This document shows positions 46,501-56,800 of a stretch of 64,000 nucleotides of DNA, one piece after another. Position 1 is the stretch's first letter, and the number at the start of each line of letters is the position of its first letter. Source of the DNA: Spirosoma aerolatum (GTDB lineage Bacteria > Bacteroidota > Bacteroidia > Cytophagales > Spirosomataceae); NCBI RefSeq assembly GCF_002056795.1, contig NZ_CP020104.1, positions 6,643,501 through 6,707,500 on the forward strand. Direction: 5' to 3'. The notes beneath the pieces were generated by a model. It saw only the letters and a program-made list of their open reading frames with translations, was not told the DNA's origin and did not search any database. The translations under genes were made by a program, and so were the position numbers.

Positions 46501-49500
46501 GTGGCCAGACAGTATCAAGCTCTGCGGTATCATTTACGGGGCTGGCGAATCCAACCAGTAGCACGGGTACTACCTATTATATCACATTATACAACGGCCC
46601 GACCTGCTATACCGTCATCAGTACTACGTTGGCTCAGGCATTGTGCTGTGATCTGGTATCGGTTAACGCAACACCTTCGGCTTGTACCCCTGCTACCAAC
46701 CAGTTCAGTGTCTCGGGTACGATTAGCCTGACCAACAGCCCCGCTCAAAGTCTAACGGTAAGCAGTGGTTCTGCCACTGAAATTGTCAGTGTTTCGGCGG
46801 GCCAGACGTCGGCGAGTTATAGCCTGACAGGACTTACCAGCGGAACCGGCACTGGAGTTGTAACGGTATTAGCTTCGGCGACAACCAGTTGTGGGGCTAG
46901 TGTCAGTGCGTCTTATTCCGCCCCCAGCTCCTGTAGCATAGGTCTCAACCTGAGTGCCAATCCAGGACCATGTGTCAGTGCCAGCAACAGCTATACCCTC
47001 GGCGGGACTATTACCCTCACCAATGCCATTGCTGGTACAGCAATCATTACCGATGGAGGCATTTCAACGACCGTCGCGATTGCGCAGGGAGCCACGTCGG
47101 TCCCTTACTCGTTGAGTGGCCTCACATCGGGCAGCGGTTCACACACGGTCATTATCAGCTATGCCAGTAAAACAGCCAGCATAACCTACGCAGCACCGGC
47201 AGCCTGTGCCGTGGCGGTGGCCGTAACCGTTACCCCGGGTATCTGTCAGACAGCGACAAATCAGTACAGCGTGTCGGGTTCACTCAGCCTGACCAATGCC
47301 ATTGCCGGTATCGCCACCATTACCGATGGCGCTAACTCGACCACAGTAACTGTGCCATCAGGCGCTACATCGGTAGCCTATTCATTAACAGGATTAGCTT
47401 CAGGCACAAACTCGCATACAATTAATGTCAGCTATGCTAGTAAAACCGCTAGTGTTACCTACTCAGCACCAGCTTCCTGTACGGTAGCCATTGCCCTTAC
47501 GGTTACACCGGGTATCTGTCAGAGCGCTACCAATCAGTACAGTATTTCTGGTACACTCAGCCTGACCAATGCCGTGGCGGGCACAGCGACCATTACCGAC
47601 GGAGCTAACTCGACCACAGTAACTGTGCCATCAGGCGCTACATCGGTAGCCTATTCGCTGAGTGGGCTCTCCTCGGGTACGGGCTCTCACACCGTTACGG
47701 CCAGCTATGCCAGTAAAACGGCCAGCCTGACTTATTCAGCACCAGCTTCCTGTACGGTAGCCATTGCCCTTACGGTTACACCGGGTATCTGTCAGAGCGC
47801 TACCAATCAGTACAGTATTTCTGGTACGCTCAGCCTGACCAATGCCGTGGCGGGTATAGCGACCATTACCGACGGAGCCAGCACCACGACCGTTTCGGTA
47901 TCCGCAAACGCCCCTTCGGTACCCTATCTACTGAGCGGACTTATCTCGGATGAGGCTATCCACACTGTCACGGTAAGTTATGCCGGTAAAACCGCCAGCC
48001 TAACCTACACTGCTCCAGCCTCCTGCTCGGTCGCTCCACCCTGTTTACTAACTGTGGTTGTGACTCCCGGCCTGTGTCAGAGTGCCACTAACCAGTATAG
48101 TATCACAGGTTCTGTATCAGCGACGAACGCGATCGGAAGTCAGGTTATCATGATTACGGATGGAACGGCCAGTACAACACTGACCCTAACCGAAAATGGC
48201 CCAGCCAGCTTTACCTTAACTGGGTTAGACTCGGATGGAAATCTGCACACGGTAAGTGCTTCGGCAGATAACTGTGGACTGGCCAGTACAACTTATACAG
48301 CACCAGCTTCCTGTACGGTAGCCATTGCCCTCACGGTTACACCGGGTATCTGTCAGAGCGCTACCAATCAGTACAGTATATCAGGTTCACTTAGTCTGAC
48401 CAATGCGGTAGCGGGTATAGCGACTATTACCGATGGGGCCAACTCGACAACGGTAACCGTACCTGCAGGAGCTACTTCCGTCGCCTATTCGCTATTAGAG
48501 TTGAATTCAGGTACGGATTCTCATACCGTTACGGCCAGTTACGCAGGAAAAACAGCTAGCCTGACCTATTCAGCGCCGGAATCCTGTACCGTTGGTTTGG
48601 CGATAGATGTCAATCAGCCGAGTCCTTGTGACGTCAATGCGGGTCAATATAACATCGCTGGGGCTCTTTCGCTGACTAATGCTGTCAACGGGATAGCCGT
48701 CCTTACCGATGGGCCCGTCAGTACGACAGTAGCGATTATTGCGGGATCGAGCACCGTTCCGTATACAATTCTGGCCATTCCTTCGGGGGCTGAGTCGCGC
48801 ACGGTCACTGTAGCTTACGAAGGCAAAACGGCTAGTGCTATTTATACCGCACCTATTGGCTGTATCGTCTCCGACATCTGTAGCCCAATTTTCGCGAAAG
48901 TCACCCCAGGTCAGTGTGCTACAGCGACCAATACCTATTCCACAACGGCCGTAGTATTGCTTACGAATCCGGTAGCTGGTACGGTTACGATCAGCACCCA
49001 GGGCCAGAGCCAGACCTTTGTGACCGCTGCTGCTGCCAGCGCTTCGTTTACAGCTACGTTTACCAATCTGCCTTCTGATGGAGCCGTCCATAGTCTGACA
49101 GCAACGCTACCAGGCTGTCCACCGGCCAGCGCTACGTATACTGCACCAGCCTCTTGCCAGGAGCCGAATCTGGTACTTGAAAAAATGGTCGATAAGTCGA
49201 AGGCCCAGATCGGCCAGATCCTGACCTACACCATCGTGCTGACCAATACTGGTACTGCCAACGCAACCAACGTGACGGTGCGGGATTCGACCACCACCGG
49301 GCTGACTTTCATCACCAACTCAGCCTCCCCTCCAACCGGTACCACTTTCACCCAGGGATACCCAACCAGCACCTGGTTCATCCCTGTCATCTCCCCTGGA
49401 CAGAGCCTTTCGCTCACCTTCCAGGCCAAAGCCGATAGCACTGGAATCCTCTACAACACGGCCTCCATACCCGGCGATACCGCCAAGGTCTGTACATCCA

Positions 49501-50093
49501 TCCCCGTCCATATGTGTGCCGGGGACGACTACGCCTTCGAACTCTCGGCACCCGCCGGACGGACCGCCTACCAGTGGTTTAAGGATGGTACGCCCATCGA
49601 AGGAGCGACCACAAACATCCTCAGTGTGACCGCAGCAGGCACCTACTCGCTGGTGCTCGATGGCAACACGGGTCAGTGTCCTGACTTTAGCTGCTGTCCC
49701 TTCATTGTCGAGGAGGACACCCTGCCCACCTATCAGGCCCTGGCCCTGCCGGTGAGTTGTGTGGGCAACAGCCCCCAGGCCAACGGTAAGCTGGTGCTCA
49801 GTGGCTTTGGCTCAGGGTTAACCTACCAGTACTCGCTGGGAGCCAGCTTCAATGCAGCGGCCTCGTTGTCGGGGGCTCCCCAGGCCATTCCGGTGGATGG
49901 GGTGCTGGTAAGCAATCTGGTCAATCCGGCCACGGCCCAGTCGTACACGGTCCGGGTTTATGCAGGTTCGGGTTGTTATCGGGATGTGACGGTGTTGTTG
50001 TTGCCGACGGTGTGTGGTTGTCCGGCCGAGGTGTGTGTACCGTATGTGATCACGCAGACCAAACGACCTCTACGAATTGGTGATCCTAGATAG
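43533..50093 (+). CDS. Giant modular surface protein 1 (SdrD-B / repeat / DUF11-like)
   Basis: A 2186-residue exported protein. A long signal peptide (1-59, hydrophobic core VPLFLFILSIGFVKA) is followed by an Ig-like domain (about 60-175), an SdrD-B-like domain with a calcium-type loop (FNDYNANGVKDNGE, about 180-290), a propeller-like region (about 295-785, with IGGMSMSGDGETLYLMN), a second SdrD-B-like domain (WIDTNQDGLQDACEP, about 790-930), nine Cys-containing repeats of about 95 residues (1037-1876), a DUF11-like domain (1877-1985), an Ig-like domain and a tail ending VCVPYVITQTKRPLRIGDPR. It is probably a surface adhesin or fibre. It shares its architecture with the next gene. No LPXTG motif and no recognised T9SS C-terminal domain are present. 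The 244 bp upstream are AT-rich with no clear promoter. Confidence 0.85.
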   Translation: MSTFTTKQFYWLLSLRSTRLRIKAGKSLLDVSSSWQTGLRTVMVPLFLFILSIGFVKAQCSVTINKVTTSGCYSLSGVSKATVSVEVAWNNAPANQYIVVTTGALSRTITPGTISVKYGNGGSTDPTGSQTIVSPQVVAFEVNANGTSAGITAKFNSTTACSSTSSYTAPSGCLPTVCASGSLGGQVFNDYNANGVKDNGETNGVGGVVVKIYPCDNSAPVSVTTDAYGIWSTSASLAYPVRVEFTNIPDTYLASSTLQGSGSRTTVQFITASNCNVNLGVNDPIDYCQNNPLIVLPTYVSGNPLGGGNAGTYRALLGFPYDAGGNGTSDAMTFTVPASSVGTLWAQAYSKITKRLFSAATLKRHAGLGPGGLGAIYITNLTNQSSPSTPEYIDLTASPFNIDVGSSSVPANGTGGRNLNNDKTQPSTDPTSFSLIGTVGIGGMSMSGDGETLYLMNIKNGSLYALDLSTYNTTKNKSDITLKGGPYAVPSLGCVGGTQRSWAVKFSKGKVYVGTVCDASSGNKSNLRAGVFVFDPTTNTFSNTPIFDFPLTYPKGYPDWADTDITGWFPWSNSFSDQITTITFGSGGDASITLIHPQPMLTDIEFDIDGSMILALGDRAGLQQGHLNYGLSGNTLYSGRVGGDLLRAFSRQGTFVLENAAKAGPIVGTRTKNNQGPGFGEFYVDDSGAGAGTDGLYHTEIGLGSLALRPGSGEVVAGVMDPTGVNTDYNFVRFSGGVRRMSNTDGSVNDAYALYSSPITVSGRDGTFGKATGLGDIELLCDELKLIEIGNRVWIDTNQDGLQDACEPALAGVNVSLYRSGTLVASTTTNANGEYYFNSLPTSSTVTGTFSTTNLLPNTAYQLVFGTSGQYTNSVLTLNNGKYGLTTANSQVTNANDLNDSDAQITTVASLTAPVISLTTGAYGENNHTLDVGFICLPTTAGSISSTLAVCNIGTGTSQNNGRILVSNIQNANKAFISTSSTLPSYTAASGQTVSSSAVSFTGLANPTSSTGTTYYITLYNGPTCYTVISTTLAQALCCDLVSVNATPSACTPATNQFSVSGTISLTNSPAQSLTVSSGSATEIVSVSAGQTSASYSLTGLTSGTGTGVVTVLASATTSCGASVSASYSAPSSCSIGLNLSANPGPCVSASNSYTLGGTITLTNAIAGTAIITDGGISTTVAIAQGATSVPYSLSGLTSGSGSHTVIISYASKTASITYAAPAACAVAVAVTVTPGICQTATNQYSVSGSLSLTNAIAGIATITDGANSTTVTVPSGATSVAYSLTGLASGTNSHTINVSYASKTASVTYSAPASCTVAIALTVTPGICQSATNQYSISGTLSLTNAVAGTATITDGANSTTVTVPSGATSVAYSLSGLSSGTGSHTVTASYASKTASLTYSAPASCTVAIALTVTPGICQSATNQYSISGTLSLTNAVAGIATITDGASTTTVSVSANAPSVPYLLSGLISDEAIHTVTVSYAGKTASLTYTAPASCSVAPPCLLTVVVTPGLCQSATNQYSITGSVSATNAIGSQVIMITDGTASTTLTLTENGPASFTLTGLDSDGNLHTVSASADNCGLASTTYTAPASCTVAIALTVTPGICQSATNQYSISGSLSLTNAVAGIATITDGANSTTVTVPAGATSVAYSLLELNSGTDSHTVTASYAGKTASLTYSAPESCTVGLAIDVNQPSPCDVNAGQYNIAGALSLTNAVNGIAVLTDGPVSTTVAIIAGSSTVPYTILAIPSGAESRTVTVAYEGKTASAIYTAPIGCIVSDICSPIFAKVTPGQCATATNTYSTTAVVLLTNPVAGTVTISTQGQSQTFVTAAAASASFTATFTNLPSDGAVHSLTATLPGCPPASATYTAPASCQEPNLVLEKMVDKSKAQIGQILTYTIVLTNTGTANATNVTVRDSTTTGLTFITNSASPPTGTTFTQGYPTSTWFIPVISPGQSLSLTFQAKADSTGILYNTASIPGDTAKVCTSIPVHMCAGDDYAFELSAPAGRTAYQWFKDGTPIEGATTNILSVTAAGTYSLVLDGNTGQCPDFSCCPFIVEEDTLPTYQALALPVSCVGNSPQANGKLVLSGFGSGLTYQYSLGASFNAAASLSGAPQAIPVDGVLVSNLVNPATAQSYTVRVYAGSGCYRDVTVLLLPTVCGCPAEVCVPYVITQTKRPLRIGDPR
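46644..49160 (+). repeat. Nine protein-coding repeats in giant protein 1
   Basis: Modules of about 90-97 codons with the frame ATNQYSxSGxLSLTNAxAG...SYAxKTASLTYSAPASC. The most alike copies begin near 47471, 47744 and 48305 (shifts of 273 and 834 bases, whole codons) and are almost identical at DNA level over about 130 bases, which indicates recent duplication or conversion. Confidence 0.85.
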
Positions 50094-50149
50094 ACATAAA
50101 ATCGGGCGTGAATCACGGCTACCGTTGATTCGCTTTGCCGGTTAACCAA

Positions 50150-50203
50150 CTATAGAACAGAAAGCGGTACCGAGGTTCCTCGATACCGCTTTCTGTTCTA
50201 TAG
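50150..50203. terminator. Hairpin after giant gene 1
   Basis: A 20-bp perfect stem (50150-50169 with 50184-50203) continues after one mismatch with 5 more pairs to a 2-base loop. It ends the first giant gene. Confidence 0.82.
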
Positions 50204-50857
50204 TAATCAATCAAAATCGTCTCGAATAGCCATCCTTGGCCTACAGCATTTGTTTACCAAATCAATCAGAACGCCATCAACAACCTATTTATGTTACTCT
50301 ATAAAAATATTCTCTAATTAAAATCACATTTTTTCAGCATTGGTCTGAAAAATTTAACTTATAAGGAGCTACTAAGGAGCAAAATACAGCTAGTTACAGT
50401 ATGGGTCAAGTACACTAAACAACGGACTATGCAGAGCAAAAAAAATACAAATAGCCCTTTTTCATATATAAAACAGCTTTATTCTATGATCACCAACGAA
50501 TTTCCAATTTACTGGCATGGCATTTGTGGAGTCCACTATTTGACCAATGTAACCGTTGTCAATGAAGTAAAATTAAGGACTTCATTGGGCGTTTACGTCA
50601 ACCACTACAGCTATTTTAAAAACAACTGGTAAATCAAGTTGCCTGTTTATCAACTTGATAGTTTGCGTCTAAGGCACTTACCGTTTTTGACTGTAGTACA
50701 GTGGCTGGCCTAGCAGAATGGGAACGTTCGTCAAAGCCGACAGGCATTACTCAGCTATATCCAACAAAGACATCCAGGAAACATTAAACCACTTTCGGGT
50801 GGATAGATGTGCTGTTACTTCAACGTTCCGTGTAATTCATTTTAATTTTTTTACTCT
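50204..50857. other. Gene-free interval between the giant genes
   Basis: About 650 bp, AT-rich in its first half. The one open frame of note (50429-50632, 67 residues) has no recognisable features and is not called. A T-rich run directly precedes the ATG at 50858. Promoter elements could not be fixed. Confidence 0.5.
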
Positions 50858-53800
50858 ATGCCTACCTGTACTATGGCGTCGACCACGCAAGTAATTCAGA
50901 AACGGCCTTTTACTCCTGGTGGACTGGTAAAAGCAACCTGTCTTACCGTGTCTTTGTTCTTTTTAACGCAGCTATTCTCTGTGGGATTAGCCCAATGCAT
51001 TTCCAATTCGACACTAACCATTCCCGTTACATTAAGTGGCGACGATGCTACGGAAGTCACCTCTGGAACCGTTTCGACCATTAACACCTCTAGTGCCGAT
51101 CTGGCTTTTTTCAATCGGTATATTGGTATCCGTTTCGCGTCGGTGTACATTCCAAAATCGGCGACGATAACAAACGCCTATATTCAATTTACGGGCAACA
51201 GTGCTACGTCTACTTCGGCCGGTATATCGAACGTAGGGATTCGTGGACACAACGTTGCCAATTCGAATTCATTTACTGCCGCTATCGGATCCAATGATAT
51301 TTCAAGCCGTTATACTACAGCACCAACATCGGCATCGGTCAACTGGACAAATTCAGCCACCTGGACTAATGGGGCTCAGGGTGTGAATCAACGCACGCCC
51401 GATCTGAAGGCCATTGTGCAGGAAATCGTTAATCGCTCCGACTGGAAACCCAATAATGCGATTACGTTATTACTCAACGCTACTTCAGGCACAGGCCCTT
51501 CGGCCAATGCCTACGATGAGCCCAGCAGCGGTGACCCTAAACTGGTTATCACGTATCAGGCCACAACGACCGTTACCGTTACGCCAACCGTTTCTGGATG
51601 CTACAACACTACGGCAGGTAGTCGGGCTACAGTAAGTGTAGAAGTTGGCTGGACCGATGCTCCAGCCAACGATAACCTGGTTATTAAGTTGGGGAATCAG
51701 ACGCGGCAAGTTACGCCTGGTATTAATGTCATCAGCTTTTTTGATCCAGACCCTTACGAAACCCAGGTACCGGTAGAGTTCGCATCCCCTCAGGTATTCA
51801 CCTTCGAAATTCCAGCCGACGGGTCGGGCGGTACAGTAACCGCTTCTTTTGCGAGCAACACCGTCTGTACGAGTACGGCCTCCTTCACTGCCCCGGCGGC
51901 CTGTCAGCCAATAACCTGTACCTCCGGTACTGACCTGAGTGGTACTGCCTTCAATGATTTTAATGGCGACGGGGTCAAAAATGCCGGGGAAACAACAGGG
52001 GTTTCTGGTATTGTTGTGAAAGCATACGATTGTGCCGGTACGGTGTATACCACGACGACCGATGTAAACGGCCAATATAAATTAACCATCCCCCTCGCTA
52101 ATTATCCCGTTCGGCTGGAGTTTACGAACCTCCCATCAGCCTACTCAGCTCAGGGAACGCCGAATGGGGTAGATGGTCGGACAACGGTCCAATTCATCAC
52201 AGCGCCCGATTGCGGAGTCGATCTGGGCATGTCGGACCCAACGGATTATTGCCAGAACAATCCCAAAATTTTCGTACCCTGCTACGTGAATGGAAACCCA
52301 TTGGCTAGCGGAACAGCGGGTACACAGGATGCCTTTGTATCCGTAAATTATAACGATTTTTCAACTTCTACCGGATCGGGCAACTATACGAATTCAACCA
52401 ATCCGGCTCATATTGCCAGTGCCTCTCAGGTTGGGGCGCTTTGGGGCACGGTTTACAACAAACAAACCAAAACCATATTTACCTCATCGGTACTGCGTCG
52501 GCATGCTGGTTTGGGCCCATTAGGGCTGGGCGGTATTTATGCCATCAATCCAACCACCAATGCGGTCAGTAATTTTCTGGACGTCACCAACCTGGGTATC
52601 AACGTCGGATCAGCCAGCGTAGGTAGCAATGTCAGCCGTGGATTATCGGCCAGCGCTATTTCGTTTAGCCATGATTCGGCCGCCTTTGCACAGGTCGGTA
52701 AAGTTGGTATTGGCGGCTTAACTATTTCGTCGGACGGCAACCAGCTTTATTTCGTCAACCTATTCGATAAAAAAGTCTACCGCTTAGATATCTCAGCCTA
52801 TAATGCGGGCGGTGCATCGCCAACTACGTCGACTTCATTTGCCATCCCCAATGGCTGCTCGAATGGCAATAATTCCCGACCCTGGGGTATCAAATACCAT
52901 AAAGGCAAGGTATACGTAGGCGTCATCTGCGATGGGTCAGTAACGGACAATCGGTCGGATATGCGGGCTTTTGTGTATGCCCTGGACCCTGTAGCCAATA
53001 CCTGGAGTACTATTTTTGACTTCCCCCTGACCTATCCGAAAGGCCCGGCACTGCTGAACGATGATATACAGGCAGGAGCCGCTTCGAACAACTGGCGCAC
53101 CTGGACAGATAACTTTGATCAACTGGTCTTTGTCGATGGGCATTACCTGTTGCGTAGCCAGCCTATTCTGTCGGGGATTGAATTCGACATCGACAACTCG
53201 ATGGTACTCGGCTTTGCTGACCGCACAGGGTTACAGGGGGCGGCCGATAATTATGGCACACGGGCAGCCGACACCAAATTGTATTATGCCATTAGTGGTG
53301 GTGATATACTCCGGGCAGCCAATATCAATGGTGTTTACATTCTGGAAAACAATGCAAAGGTCGCTGGTATTACCGGTGCTTTACCAAACAATAGCCAGGG
53401 ACCAGGTTCGGGCGAATTTTATAATGACGACTTCGTTCAGGTTGGTATTTTGGTCCATACCGAGAATGCGCTGGGAGGTCTGGCTATACGTCCGGGTTCA
53501 GGAAACGTGCTGACTTCGGCAATGGACCCCTTGAACGAAGTACCCTATGCCAATGGATTCCGCCAGTTTTCAAACGCCAACGGCTCGATTCAGTCATCCT
53601 ATGTAGTTTTTCAGAACGGAAACTTCCAGAAATCGGTCGGTTTGGGTGACTTTGAGTTAGGTTGTACTACGCCTACTTTCATTGAAATCGGTAACCGTGT
53701 CTGGTTCGACACCGATAATGATGGAATTCAGGACCCCTGCGAACAGAGTTTGTCGGGTGTTAATGTCTCGTTATATAAAGCAGGAGCGGTTGTAGCGACC

Positions 53801-56800
53801 ACAACGACGAACGCGAATGGCGAGTATTACTTCTCATCAAAAAGCAAACTGACCAACGGTACCTGGAATGGCACAGGGGCGGATACAACACTTCTGCCCA
53901 ACACAGCCTATCAGGTGGTATTCGGAACTGGCGGCCAGTTTACAGGTGGTTCGCTTACTATTAGCTCGAATCGGTATCAGCTTACCCAGGCACTAAGCAC
54001 TGCTCCTACCGCCAGTACACTGAACGATTCCAACGTTCAACTGGCAACAATCGGTGGCAATAGTTTACCGGCTATCAGTTTCACTACGGGCGGGGCCGGT
54101 ACAGTCAATCATACCCTCGATGCTGGTTTTACCTGTGCGCCAGCCGTAATCGCCAGTCTTGTGGCCACCCCTGCTGTCTGCGTAGGCCAAACGGTAACGG
54201 CTAATAGTGCCCGTATCGATCTGACAGGGGTTCAGAATGGAGATAAAGCATTCTTATACACAGCCGGTCCAGCGCCATCGTACACAGCCGTTAGCGGACA
54301 ACCCGTATCTTCCTCTGCGGTTTCGTTTACTGGATTAGCCGACCCTGCTACATCGGCTGGGCAGAGTTACTCGATCATTGTCTATAGCGGTCCAGTCTGC
54401 TCAACGGTGGTCTCGGTAACGTTGGCCAAAGCCGTTTGTGGCACCTGTGCCATAGGGGTAGCGGCAACACCAGGAGCCTGCCAGGCGGCAACCAACAGCT
54501 ACACGGTTACCGGAACCGTTAGCCTGACCAGCGCTACTGCCGGACTTGTCACGGTGACGGATGGCAGCAGTACTACCTCATTCAGTGTTTCCGTAGGGCA
54601 AATTTCAGCGACCTATTCCTTAACAGGTTTACTCTCTAATGCCAGCCTACATACGGTAACGGCTACGTTACCCGGATGCAGTACGGCAACCACAACTTAT
54701 ACGGCCCCTGCCTCGTGTTCGGTGGCACCATCATGCGGTTTGGCAATGGTGGTTACCCCCGGCCTGTGTACATCCGCGACAAATACTTATGCACTCTCGG
54801 GCACGATTACGTCAACCAATGTACCAGCCAGTGGTACGCTGACAATAAATTCGGATGCATTTACGCCCAGAAGTCTTACATTACCGGCAGGCAATGCTTC
54901 AGGAACCTTCAGCTATTCAGGCTTAGTGAGTAATGGCCAAACCTATACCATCACGGCCAGCTATTCCAACTCAGCCTGCGCTCCTGTCAGCCAGACCTTT
55001 ACCGCACCTGTTTCCTGCTCGGTAGCTCCGCCCTGCTCGCTCAGTGCCGTAGCTACAGCGGGACAATGCAGCACAGCCACCAATACCTATTCTGCTTCGG
55101 TTGTCGTGAGTCTGACCAACAGTTCGGCCGGTACGCTCACCGTTAGTTTACCCGGCACCAGTCCAATCAGTCAAACGATTGCGGCTAACACCCCCACTTT
55201 CACGGCTGTCTTCAACGGACTAGTCTCCGATGGTCTTAGCCATACGGCCACCATCAGCCTGCCCGATTGCGGTACCACTACAGCCACCTTCACCGCTCCA
55301 GCTTCCTGCTCCATCGCCCCTGTCTGCTCGCTCAGTGCGGTGGCTTCGGCCGGAACCTGTAGCTCAGCTACTAACACCTATTCGGCTTCGGTAACCGTGA
55401 CCGTACTCAACCCTGTGGCGGCTACCCTGACGGTTAATCTGGCAGGAGGCTCACAGACCTTCTCCACCACGGCCAATGCCCAGAACACCTTCACGGCTGT
55501 CTTCAACGGGTTGGTCTCCGATGGACTCAGTCATACGGCCACCGTTAGTCTGCCCGGTTGTGGCACGACCACTGCCACCTATACCGCTCCAGCCAGTTGT
55601 TCGGTGGCTCCAGTTTGTTCCATCAGTGCGGTGGCTACGGCTGGTCAGTGTGCTACGGCCACCAACACCTATTCGTCAACAGTAGTGGTAACGGTCAACA
55701 ATCCAACATCGGGTACGCTTTTAATTACGGACGGTACGCAAACCCAGCCGTTCGCTACCACTGCCGGTGCAACCAATACCTTTACGGTTATTTTCCCTGG
55801 ATTAGTCTCCAATGGCAGTACGCATTCTGTAGTGGCCACACTGCCGGGTTGTTCGACAGCAACGACAACGTATACAGCACCAGCGAGTTGCTCGGTAGCA
55901 CCTGGCTGTAACCTGAGTGTAACGGCTAGTGGCTCCAACTGTAATCCGGCTACGAACCAGTACGTATTGAGTGGAACGATAAACCTGACCAACAGCCCGA
56001 CCAGTCAAACTCTGACCCTAACGGATGGCAGCTATGTCCGTTCGCTAACGGCCAACGCCGGTACAACGTCAATTGCTTTCAGCTACACAACCCTGCAAAG
56101 CGACGGAGCCGTACATACGGTGACGGTGACCAGCAGTGCCTCGGCCTGCGCTACCACCAGCACCACGTATACAGCCCCTGCCAGTTGCTCGGTGGCTCCG
56201 GTTTGCTCGATCAGCGCCGTGGCCACACCCGGACTCTGCAGCACCGCCACCAACACATTCTCCAACACGGTAACGGTTACGATGAACAACCCAACTACCG
56301 GAATACTAACGGTTACGGATGGAGTTAATAGCGTAACCTTTACCGTTCCGGCTTCAACAGGGACGACTACTGCCGTCGCTACCTTCAATGGCATCGTATC
56401 CAATGGGGCTTCGCACACAGTAACGGCCACTTTACCCGGTTGTTCAACGACAACAACAACCTACACAGCCCCCGGCTCGTGTACACAACCGACTGGTACG
56501 CAACTGACCTTATCGAAATACGTCAGCAAACCTAAAGCTAAACTTGGTGACGTACTGACCTATACTGTTGTATTGACCAATACAGGCAGCACAACGGCCA
56601 CTAATGTTGCGGTTCGCGATTCGATGACAACGGGACTACGTTATGTAGGCGGTTCAGCTACTGCTCCGACAGGTACAACCTTCAATCAGGGAACCCCGCT
56701 TAGCACTTGGACAGTAGGAAGTCTTACTCCCTCTCAGAGCTTTACGCTAACTTACCAGGCCATTGCCGACAGCTCGGGGATTCTGTATAACAAAGCAACC

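Noticed and set aside
50429..50632. 67-residue open frame between the giant genes
   Set aside because: No recognisable feature, AT-rich context, no promoter or ribosome site; most likely chance.
51485..52075. 196-residue minus-strand frame inside giant gene 2
   Set aside because: Shadow of a strongly coding plus-strand frame; no start signal or domain.
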